A DNA stretch of 7,829 nucleotides. Source: CASQEL01 sp036655975. Its GTDB lineage: Bacteria; Desulfobacterota; Desulfovibrionia; Desulfovibrionales; Desulfovibrionaceae. The position numbers and the translations under genes are program-made. Under the pieces are notes generated by a model that was not told where the DNA came from, did no database searches, and saw nothing but the letters and a program-made list of their open reading frames with translations. The stretch spans positions 1-7,829 of the forward strand of contig JAVVPD010000095.1 in NCBI GenBank assembly GCA_036655975.1, given 5' to 3'. Positions 1 through 5,375 of this stretch are shown here, piece after piece. The first letter of the stretch is position 1. Each line of letters opens with the position of its first letter.

Positions 1-735
1 GAGCACGGGATATTCCTGCGGACTGTCCACAACGCCCGAAGCGCCGTTGGCAAGGCCGATAACCGTATCATTGGTGGAAGTATCACCGTCCACACTGACA
101 CGGTTGAAGGTATTTGCCACCGCGTGCGGAAACATTTCACGCCACAGGTCTGCGTCAATGCGCGCGTCGCACAACACCACCGACAACATGGTTGCCATAT
201 TCGGGCAAATCATGCCCGCGCCCTTGGCCATGCCGAGCAGACGCACAGAGCCTCCCGCTAAATTCAGGCTTAGGGGCATAAACTTGGGAAAAGCGTCGGT
301 GGTCATCATGGCGCGGGTGAAATCTTCGCCCGATTTTGTGCCGAGCGAATCGACCAATTGCGGAACCGCCTGCGCCCACAAATCCATTTTTAACGGCGCG
401 CCGATAATACCCGTAGACAGCGGAATAAGGCTGGTGGCGGGGCAATCCACTGCCTGCCCGACCATGGCCAAACTCACGCAGCAATTTTCAATGCCCTCGT
501 CCCCGGTGCAGGCATTGGCCTGTCCGGAATTGACCACAATCCCCCGCACGGGGGTATCCCCGTGCAGCACGGACTGCGCCACTAAGACCGGAGCGGCCTT
601 AAACACGTTGGTGGTGAACACCCCCGCCGCCGTTGCGGGCACGTCAGAAAGTATCAGCGCCAAGTCGTCCCGATCCGGACGACGAAAGCCCGCCGCTGCC
701 GTGCCAATACGAAAACCCTTAGGAATTGTATTCAT
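1..735 (-). CDS. argJ: Bifunctional glutamate N-acetyltransferase / ornithine acetyltransferase ArgJ (3' part missing)
   Basis: ArgJ moves the acetyl group from N-acetylornithine to glutamate, recycling it in cytoplasmic arginine synthesis; some versions also use acetyl-CoA. The 245 residues seen here include the N-terminal alpha chain and the start of the beta chain. Visible family motifs are VFTTNVFKAAPV (40-51), VVNSGQANACTG (67-78), STGIIGAPL (107-115), KGAGMICPNMATM (171-183) and SVDGDTSTND (214-223). The family self-cleaves at an Ala-Thr bond, which here is Ala181-Thr182; Thr182 becomes the N-terminal nucleophile of the beta chain. The family is about 390-400 aa, so roughly 150 residues lie beyond position 1. 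I chose ATG 735 because it gives the usual short N terminus MNTIPKGF, with GGGGA 5 nt upstream. In-frame ATGs at 747 and 753 are possible, and the one at 753 also has a GGGGA upstream. It lies 130 nt downstream of fusA on the same strand, so it may be cotranscribed with the str operon. Confidence 0.95.
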   Translation of the reverse strand, partial: MNTIPKGFRIGTAAAGFRRPDRDDLALILSDVPATAAGVFTTNVFKAAPVLVAQSVLHGDTPVRGIVVNSGQANACTGDEGIENCCVSLAMVGQAVDCPATSLIPLSTGIIGAPLKMDLWAQAVPQLVDSLGTKSGEDFTRAMMTTDAFPKFMPLSLNLAGGSVRLLGMAKGAGMICPNMATMLSVVLCDARIDADLWREMFPHAVANTFNRVSVDGDTSTNDTVIGLANGASGVVDSPQEYPVL

Positions 736-753
736 CCCATTCCCCATACACAT

Positions 754-774
754 AAAAAAATCCCCACGCGGAGG
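754..774 (-). promoter_or_regulatory. GC-rich mini-hairpin and T7 run just before argJ
   Basis: On the minus strand a short stem CCTC-CGCGT-GGGG is followed by A and seven T, ending at the alternative argJ ATG at 753. The stem is only 4-5 bp including one G-T pair, so it is a weak terminator or attenuator candidate at best. The GGGGA could equally be the ribosome-binding site for the 753 start. No leader peptide or riboswitch was recognised. Confidence 0.25.
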
Positions 775-811
775 AAACAGCCCAAGGCAACTATTTTTGA
801 AAAAGACCGAG

Positions 812-858
812 TTTTGGGGTGAGAAAAACTTTGTGACCAAGCCTTTCTCACCCCAAAA
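812..858 (-). repeat. 15-bp perfect inverted repeat between fusA and argJ
   Basis: The arms TTTTGGGGTGAGAAA (812-826) and its exact reverse complement (844-858) are separated by 17 nt. The repeat begins 8 nt after the fusA stop. As RNA it would make a strong hairpin at the 3' end of the str transcript. It lacks the canonical U tract: read from fusA, the stem is followed by AAAAC, and a T5 run comes only about 10 nt later. It may act as a 3'-end stabiliser, a processing site or a poor terminator that lets some transcription reach argJ. The repeat is seen directly; its role is inference. Confidence 0.8.
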
Positions 859-865
859 AATTCAA

Positions 866-2941
866 CTATTTCTTTTTCTGAATTTCTTCAGCAATAGCCG
901 CAGGAACACGTTCATAATGGTCAAACTGCATAGAGAAAGTGGCACGGCCCTGGGTGCGCGAGCGCAGATCCGTAGCGTAGCCAAACATGGCCGACAGGGG
1001 CACTTGGGCGCGAATGCTCTGGGCACCGCCAGCGCGGGCTTCCATGCTCTGAACGCGACCACGGCGACCGTTCATATCGCCCATAACGTCACCAAGGTAG
1101 TCTTCAGGGGTCACGACTTCCACGTCCATAATGGGTTCAAGCAGCACAGGCGCGGCCTTACTGATGGCGTCTTTAATCGCCATGGAGCCGGCCACATAGA
1201 AGGCCTGTTCGGAAGAGTCCACTTCGTGATAAGAACCAAAAACCAGCGTGACTTTAATGTCCACGGTGGGGAAGCCCGCCATGATGCCGGATTTCAGCGC
1301 GTCCCGAATACCTTTATCGATACCGGGGATATATTCTTTGGGAATAACACCGCCGGTAATGGCGTTGATGAATTCATAGCCCTTGGCGGGATTGGGTTCA
1401 ATTTCGATAACGCAGTGCCCGTATTGACCACGCCCGCCGGATTGTTTGGCATGCTTCATGTCAGACTTGGAAGGCTTGCTGATGGTTTCGCGGTAGGCCA
1501 CCTGAGGCTTGCCCACATTGGCGTTGACGCCAAATTCGCGGGTCAAGCGGTCAACAATAATTTCCAAATGCAATTCGCCCATACCGGCGATAAGGGTTTG
1601 GTTGGTTTCTTCGTCGCCCTTGACGCGGAAGGAGGGGTCTTCCTTGGCGAGCTTACCCAAAGCGGCAGACAAAGCATCGCGGTCAGCCTTGGTTTTGGGT
1701 TCGATGGCAACTTCGATAACGGGTTCTGGAATATCCAAAGATTCAAGCACAACTTCGTTCTTTTCCAAGCACAAAGTATCCCCGGTGGAGGCTTGCTTAA
1801 GGCCTACCAAGGCCACGATGTCGCCAGCGCCCGCCCACTTCACGTCTTCACGCTTATTGGCATGCATTTTCAAAATGCGGCCCAAACGCTCTTTCTTGCC
1901 GGTGGTGGCGTTGACCACAGTCATGCCGGATTCGAGAAAGCCGGAATAGATGCGGAAAAAGGACAAATGCCCGATGAAGGGGTCAGAAAAAAGCTTGAAC
2001 ACGAGGCCCGCAAGGGGTTTTTTGTCGTCACAGGGGCAGACAATAATTTTTTCCGCATTGTCGGGATCATGGCCCTGCATGGGCGCAATGTCCACGGGGG
2101 AGGGAAGATAATCCACCACCGCGTCCAGCAGGGGCTGCACCCCCATGTTGCGGAAAGCAGAACCGCACATGACCGGAACAATGCTGCGGCGAATAGTGGC
2201 CTTGCGGATGCAGGACAAAATTTCGTCAACGCTCAGTTCTTCCCCGCCAAGATATTTTTCCAGCAAGCTTTCATCTTCTTCAGCCACGGCTTCGATCATT
2301 TCAAAGCGCTTGGTTTCGTACATTTCCTGCAAAGCAGCGGGCACAGGGCCTTCGATAAATTCCTGCCCTTTGGAGGCTTTATCAAAAGTAATGGCATGCC
2401 CGCGCACAAGGTCGATAACCCCTTCAAATTTGTCTTCCTGCCCGATAGGCAATTGCAGGGGCACGGCTTTTGCGCCAAGGCGCGTATGGATCATATCCAC
2501 ACAGCGGAAAAAATTTGACCCGATTCTGTCCATTTTGTTGACAAAACAAATACGGGGCACATTGTAGCGGTCCGCTTGGCGCCACACGGTTTCCGACTGG
2601 GGTTCCACGCCTGCCACAGCGTCAAACACGCAGACGGCACCGTCGAGTACGCGCAGGGAGCGTTCCACTTCAATGGTGAAGTCCACGTGACCGGGGGTGT
2701 CAATAATATTAATGCGGTAATCGCGCCAAAAACAGGTGGTGGCAGCGGACGTGATCGTGATGCCACGTTCCTGCTCCTGCTCCATCCAATCCATGGTGGA
2801 TTCGCCGTCGTGGGTTTCGCCAATTTTATGGGAAACGCCGGTATAAAAAAGGATACGCTCAGTAGTAGTGGTTTTGCCCGCATCAATGTGGGCCATAATG
2901 CCTATATTTCGCTGTTTCTCTACGGGGACAGTGCGTGACAC
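866..2941 (-). CDS. fusA: Elongation factor G
   Basis: EF-G is the cytoplasmic GTPase that drives ribosomal translocation and, with RRF, ribosome recycling. With the GTG 2941 start it is 691 aa, normal for EF-G. GTPase motifs in order are G1 AHIDAGKT (17-24), G2 RGITI (59-63), G3 DTPGH (81-85), G4 NKMD (135-138) and G5 GSA (260-262). The later domains are intact, with the conserved GMGELHLEIIVDRL stretch and the domain IV segment GGRGQYGHCVIEIEP. The longest frame opens at ATG 2947, but the GGAG at 2949-2952 would be only 1 nt from that ATG. It is 7 nt from GTG 2941, and the resulting N terminus (MSRTVPVEKQRNIGI) matches the family. It is third in the str operon, 166 nt after rpsG. It is not followed by tuf within this window. 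The stop is TAG after a lysine-rich tail. Confidence 0.97.
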   Translation of the reverse strand: MSRTVPVEKQRNIGIMAHIDAGKTTTTERILFYTGVSHKIGETHDGESTMDWMEQEQERGITITSAATTCFWRDYRINIIDTPGHVDFTIEVERSLRVLDGAVCVFDAVAGVEPQSETVWRQADRYNVPRICFVNKMDRIGSNFFRCVDMIHTRLGAKAVPLQLPIGQEDKFEGVIDLVRGHAITFDKASKGQEFIEGPVPAALQEMYETKRFEMIEAVAEEDESLLEKYLGGEELSVDEILSCIRKATIRRSIVPVMCGSAFRNMGVQPLLDAVVDYLPSPVDIAPMQGHDPDNAEKIIVCPCDDKKPLAGLVFKLFSDPFIGHLSFFRIYSGFLESGMTVVNATTGKKERLGRILKMHANKREDVKWAGAGDIVALVGLKQASTGDTLCLEKNEVVLESLDIPEPVIEVAIEPKTKADRDALSAALGKLAKEDPSFRVKGDEETNQTLIAGMGELHLEIIVDRLTREFGVNANVGKPQVAYRETISKPSKSDMKHAKQSGGRGQYGHCVIEIEPNPAKGYEFINAITGGVIPKEYIPGIDKGIRDALKSGIMAGFPTVDIKVTLVFGSYHEVDSSEQAFYVAGSMAIKDAISKAAPVLLEPIMDVEVVTPEDYLGDVMGDMNGRRGRVQSMEARAGGAQSIRAQVPLSAMFGYATDLRSRTQGRATFSMQFDHYERVPAAIAEEIQKKK

Positions 2942-2948
2942 GATCATT

Positions 2949-2952
2949 CTCC
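2949..2952 (-). promoter_or_regulatory. Ribosome-binding site that fixes the fusA start at GTG 2941
   Basis: On the minus strand GGAG is followed by AATGATC and then GTG. Spacing to the GTG is 7 nt, while spacing to the ATG inside that spacer is 1 nt. A C-rich CCTCCCCC stretch about 20 nt upstream (around 2966-2975) could pair with this GGAG over 4 bp and partly mask it; that pairing is speculative. Confidence 0.7.
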
Positions 2953-2983
2953 AGTAAGTAGGGGGTGGGGGAGGCTGCCTGAC

Positions 2984-3083
2984 CTTGTGTGTCCGCGCGC
3001 AATCCCCAATTTGGGGCGGTTCAGCCCCGACACAAGTACTGACGCCGTGTTACTGCACAAAAATACAGTTGGCACGGCGTCAG
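2984..3083 (-). promoter_or_regulatory. Structured rpsG-fusA intercistronic RNA
   Basis: Several inverted repeats fill this 166-nt gap. The strongest is a perfect 11-bp pair CTGACGCCGTG (3039-3049) and its complement (3073-3083). Its 23-nt loop contains a further ACTG/CAGT pairing. Next to it are two mutually exclusive small hairpins sharing one GGGG: CCCCA/TGGGG (3004-3016) and GGGGC/GCCCC (3013-3028). An outer 7-bp pair CTTGTGT (2984-2990) / ACACAAG (3030-3036) encloses both. No U tract follows any stem on the minus strand, so I do not call a terminator. A processing site, a pause or a translational control element for fusA are all possible. Confidence 0.55.
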
Positions 3084-3107
3084 AGTATACCATTCCGCAG
3101 CAGCGTT

Positions 3108-3578
3108 TTACCAACGGTAGTGTGCAAAAGCCTTATTGGCTTCAGCCATACGGTGAGTATCTTCGCGCTTTTTCACTGCGCCCCCACGACCATTGAAAGC
3201 ATCAAGCAATTCCGCAGAAAGTTTGGCTGTCATGCCCTTTTCACCACGCGAACGGGCGTAGTTGATGAGCCAACGGATGGACAACGAAACTTGACGGTCA
3301 GGGCGAACTTCCATGGGCACTTGATAGGTAGCGCCGCCCACGCGACGAGCTTTCACTTCCAGATGCGGCTTAACGTTTTCCAAAGCCTTTTCAAAAGCGC
3401 GCATGGCGTCTTCGCCGGACTTTTCAGCCAGGGTTTCCAGTGAGCTATAAAAAATCTTTTCAGCGGCGCCTTTTTTCCCGTCGTACATGAGGCGGTTAAC
3501 AAATTTTGTCACCAGACGGCTGTTGTACAGGGGATCAGGCAAAATTTCCCTTCTCGGGATGGGACCTTTACGGGGCAT
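3108..3578 (-). CDS. rpsG: Small ribosomal subunit protein uS7
   Basis: S7 nucleates assembly of the 30S head by binding the 3' domain of 16S rRNA and lies near the E site. The product is 156 aa, the usual size. It starts MPRKGPIPRREILPDP and carries the family signature around 67-88 (ENVKPHLEVKARRVGGATYQ). The C-terminal part has KKREDTHRMAEANKAFAHYRW-like residues with conserved HRMAEANKAF. The ATG at 3578 is preceded by AAGGAG at 3585-3590 with 6 nt spacing, so the start is secure. It is the second gene of the str operon, 144 nt after rpsL. In E. coli S7 is the autogenous repressor of this operon and binds the rpsL-rpsG gap; the equivalent gap here also carries a long RNA structure. The stop is TAA. 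Confidence 0.98.
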   Translation of the reverse strand: MPRKGPIPRREILPDPLYNSRLVTKFVNRLMYDGKKGAAEKIFYSSLETLAEKSGEDAMRAFEKALENVKPHLEVKARRVGGATYQVPMEVRPDRQVSLSIRWLINYARSRGEKGMTAKLSAELLDAFNGRGGAVKKREDTHRMAEANKAFAHYRW

Positions 3579-3618
3579 AATGTGCTCCTTAACTAGTAAA
3601 ATGCGTAAAAAAGAGAGG

Positions 3619-3694
3619 CGGTGTCACCAGCCCCGCGCAGATGTAGAAAGTTCACCCCAAGTGAAACATCCCTCAAAGCGCATGGCAAACACCG
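3619..3694 (-). promoter_or_regulatory. Nested hairpin in the rpsL-rpsG gap, possible S7 autoregulatory site
   Basis: Four pairs of complementary segments are nested in order: CGGTGT (3619-3624) with ACACCG (3689-3694), GCGC (3635-3638) with GCGC (3678-3681), GATGT (3640-3644) with ACATC (3666-3670), and TTCAC (3651-3655) with GTGAA (3661-3665) closing a 5-nt CCCAA loop. Together they form one long irregular stem with internal loops and a 6-nt bulge. It ends about 40 nt before the rpsG start codon. E. coli S7 represses translation by binding this same intercistronic interval. The pairing is seen in the sequence; S7 binding is inference from position. Confidence 0.5.
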
Positions 3695-3722
3695 TGCAAC
3701 CAGTAAAACACCAAACTGCGGC

Positions 3723-4094
3723 CTACTTGGGACGCTTGGTGCCGTATTTGGAACGACTCTTGCGGCGATCAGCCACGCCCGATGTATCCAGAGTCCCACG
3801 CACGATGTGATAACGCACACCGGGTAAGTCTTTTACACGGCCGCCGCGTATCATCACCACGGAGTGTTCCTGAAGGTTGTGACCTTCACCGGGAATGTAG
3901 GCCGTCACTTCAATACCGTTGGTCAGGCGCACACGGGCAACCTTACGCAAGGCGGAGTTCGGCTTTTTAGGGGTAGTTGTGTACACGCGCGTGCAAACAC
4001 CACGGCGTTGCGGGCAAGCCTGCAAGGCGGGGGTTTTTTTGCGCTTGAGCACGGGCTTCCGTTCGCGACGGATAAGCTGATTAATCGTAGGCAT
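3723..4094 (-). CDS. rpsL: Small ribosomal subunit protein uS12
   Basis: S12 sits at the decoding centre of the 30S subunit and affects translational accuracy. The protein is 123 aa, the normal length, beginning MPTINQLIRR and ending KSRSKYGTKRPK. The conserved TTPKKPNSALRK (40-51) and GGRVKDLPGVRYH (84-96) loops are intact. The two lysines where streptomycin-resistance changes usually occur are wild type (Lys43 and Lys88). Asp89, the site that RimO methylthiolates in other bacteria, is present. The frame is open upstream to ATG 4172, but ATG 4094 gives the family N terminus and has GGAGG at 4100-4104 with 5 nt spacing, so it is the true start. It is the first gene of the str operon, with its own promoter about 50-80 nt upstream. 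The stop is TAG. Confidence 0.98.
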   Translation of the reverse strand: MPTINQLIRRERKPVLKRKKTPALQACPQRRGVCTRVYTTTPKKPNSALRKVARVRLTNGIEVTAYIPGEGHNLQEHSVVMIRGGRVKDLPGVRYHIVRGTLDTSGVADRRKSRSKYGTKRPK

Positions 4095-4142
4095 GATTTC
4101 CTCCATAAACGATAATATGGCAATGGCTGCCAAAGGGAGCGA

Positions 4143-4172
4143 GTAATACCGCACTTGGCAATAAATTGTCAA
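4143..4172 (-). promoter_or_regulatory. Sigma70-type promoter of the str operon
   Basis: On the minus strand a perfect -35 box TTGACA (4167-4172) is followed after 18 nt by TATTAC (4143-4148), a 4/6 match to TATAAT. Transcription would begin near 4135, giving a leader of about 40 nt before rpsL. The -35 box starts only 8 nt after the stop codon of the upstream repressor gene. Confidence 0.7.
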
Positions 4173-4175
4173 GTG
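4152..4175. promoter_or_regulatory. Operator-like dyad overlapping the rpsL promoter
   Basis: Arms CACTTGGCAA (4152-4161) and TTGTCAAGTG (4166-4175) surround TAAA and are complementary at 9 of 10 positions. The dyad covers the -35 box and most of the spacer of the str promoter, so a bound dimer would block RNA polymerase. There is no T tract after it in either direction, so it is unlikely to be a terminator for the repressor gene. Which protein binds, if any, cannot be told from sequence. Confidence 0.5.
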
Positions 4176-4179
4176 GCAA

Positions 4180-4998
4180 TTACAATCGGCACTTCATATA
4201 GATAACCGGGGCCAGCAAAGCAATATCGGCCCAAGGGCAGGCATCAAGATAGGGCTTTTGCACCCCCCCCACGGCAGGCGTCCAGTGTTGCAGCACAATA
4301 CAGCCCGCCGCATCCCGACCTTTATAAATTTTAATAGTCGCACTGCCGTCTCTGCGTAAGGCATACACCGCTTCGCCCTCGGCGGGGCTTTGGGCAGGGT
4401 CGCAAAACAGGGTATAGCCCTCACGAATACCGTAGGGAAGCATAGAATCGCCTATTGTCAATACGGCTATCCAGTCCGCACCGCAGTGGGGCGGCGAAAC
4501 ACTCACCGATTTATAGGTTCGGTTGCACCAGCCCTGTTTGCCGCAATCAGCCAATGCGGTCAAGCGTAAGGGGTTGCCCGTGGGCGTAAAGGGCATGCCG
4601 GACAAAAGCAAAGTGCCAGAGTCAAGGGCCGGCAGCTGTGGTGCGGCAGGGGGCGGGGGGGTTTGCCCTTGCACCTGACCTGTCCACATGTCGCCCTCCC
4701 CAAAATATAACCAGGTTCTTGAAAGCTTCTTGTCATGCTCCAACAACTTTACCAGTAAGGGCCACAAATTAACTTGGCTCTTTTCCGTCAGATAATAATT
4801 GAATTTCCGCACCGGCAAATCGAGCACTTGCGCCAAGTCCCCTTGAGAAAGTCCTTTCTTTTCAATATATAACCGCACTCTCTCGTACAATTCCGTCGGA
4901 TAATTTTCCACAGTTCCACGCGCCTCCGACGGGGCAAGAACTGTCTGGCCCACAAGTCCGCCAGGCACACTCACAGGAATAGTTTTCACATTAGTCAT
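4180..4998 (-). CDS. CI/LexA-like transcriptional repressor with S24 peptidase domain
   Basis: This is a 272-aa DNA-binding regulator of the phage CI type. Residues about 37-95 form a helix-turn-helix domain, with the helices in GLSQGDLAQVLDLPVRKFNYYL (49-70) followed by a typical SRTWLYFGEGDMW end (93-105). A proline-rich linker (about 106-122) leads to a C-terminal S24 domain. The Ser-Lys dyad is visible as GDSM with Ser185 and ATIKIYKG with Lys223. Cys152-Gly153 lies in the usual place of the autocleavage bond, so RecA-stimulated self-cleavage is plausible. The start at ATG 4998 has AAGG at 5005-5008. It lies 85 nt upstream of rpsL in the same direction, and diverges from the methyltransferase operon. 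There are no other phage genes in the window, so it looks like a stand-alone regulator. It contains a G8 run (4263-4270) near the C terminus and a G7 run (4655-4661) in the linker. Confidence 0.88.
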   Translation of the reverse strand: MTNVKTIPVSVPGGLVGQTVLAPSEARGTVENYPTELYERVRLYIEKKGLSQGDLAQVLDLPVRKFNYYLTEKSQVNLWPLLVKLLEHDKKLSRTWLYFGEGDMWTGQVQGQTPPPPAAPQLPALDSGTLLLSGMPFTPTGNPLRLTALADCGKQGWCNRTYKSVSVSPPHCGADWIAVLTIGDSMLPYGIREGYTLFCDPAQSPAEGEAVYALRRDGSATIKIYKGRDAAGCIVLQHWTPAVGGVQKPYLDACPWADIALLAPVIYMKCRL

Positions 4999-5054
4999 TT
5001 TTCACCTTGCAAAACGTCCAGATAGCAGCTAAATTCTAACCACGGATATATTTT

Positions 5055-5073
5055 TTCCTGCTTAGTACAGGAA
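5055..5073. promoter_or_regulatory. Perfect dyad TTCCTG-N7-CAGGAA, operator candidate
   Basis: The 6-bp arms (5055-5060 and 5068-5073) are perfect complements around CTTAGTA. The dyad lies 57-75 bp upstream of the repressor start, a suitable place for autoregulation. It contains AGTACAG, which recurs once 48 bp further on. Confidence 0.45.
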
Positions 5074-5101
5074 TTAACTATCCTCTTTTAATGTTGCCCG
5101 T

Positions 5102-5118
5102 CAGTACCTGGAGTACAG
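5102..5118. promoter_or_regulatory. Second dyad CAGTAC-N5-GTACAG, operator candidate
   Basis: This is an imperfect palindrome with five of six positions symmetric in each arm around CTGGA. It shares AGTACAG with the dyad at 5055-5073. The distance between the two AGTACAG copies is 48 bp. Two related sites in one divergent region fit a CI-like dimer, but the binding protein is unproven. Confidence 0.4.
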
Positions 5119-5375
5119 ATGTGTGGAAAAACCGCCAAGCGGCACCAACAACCCATAGGAAGTGCTATTGAAATTAATAAGTAAGTAAAACAGGCTTTTC
5201 AGCTCTTATTATTAGTAAAAATAGCTATATAACTCTTGCTCGTCAATGGGGTCTTTTGTTGCGGCTAATTTTTAGACATCTAATCTTCTGCCAACTACTA
5301 CAAAAAGCCCCTTCTGTAAAACAGCTATAGGCCTGTTCCCCTAACAAACAATCATCCTTAAACAGGAGCATATAC

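Larger units (their letters stand above)
4999..5375. promoter_or_regulatory. AT-rich divergent intergenic region between the repressor and methyltransferase genes
   Basis: These 377 bp hold no convincing gene. They contain operator-like dyads near the repressor (listed separately), a CCGC-CAA-GCGG mini-hairpin around 5130-5140, an AATAAG/CTTATT inverted pair (5176-5181, 5205-5210), a TTAGA-CA-TCTAA palindrome (5272-5283) and an AACAG/CTGTT pair in the 5318-5338 interval. A TAGAAT box on the minus strand near 5032-5037 could be a -10 for the repressor, but its -35 is poor. TATAAC near 5228-5233 could be a -10 for the plus-strand operon, also without a good -35. I saw no tRNA or attachment site. 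Confidence 0.5.

Noticed and set aside
47..2518. An 823-codon plus-strand open frame antisense to argJ and fusA
   Set aside because: It crosses two real genes and the gap between them, its translation resembles no protein, and it is rich in His/Phe/Gly as expected from the complement of a codon-biased gene. The minus-strand EF-G and ArgJ are unmistakable.
866..2947. EF-G starting at ATG 2947
   Set aside because: The only Shine-Dalgarno sequence would be 1 nt from this ATG; GTG 2941 has ideal spacing and the family N terminus.
2961..2974. G-rich plus-strand run near fusA as a G-quadruplex
   Set aside because: There are only two G5 blocks and a final GG in a short span, too few separate runs for a convincing quadruplex.
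3723..4172. Longer S12 with a 26-residue N-terminal extension from ATG 4172
   Set aside because: The extension would run through the str promoter, has no family counterpart, and the internal ATG 4094 has a strong GGAGG site.
4118..4180. Three direct copies of TGGCAAT (4118, 4156 and 4174) around the str promoter
   Set aside because: Spacings of 18 and 38 bp do not match a helical repeat, and two of the copies are explained by the dyad. Seven-base repeats can occur by chance.
4999..5375. tRNA, attachment site or small RNA gene in the divergent region
   Set aside because: No cloverleaf, no duplicated att-like core and no stem followed by a T tract that would end a small RNA on either strand.
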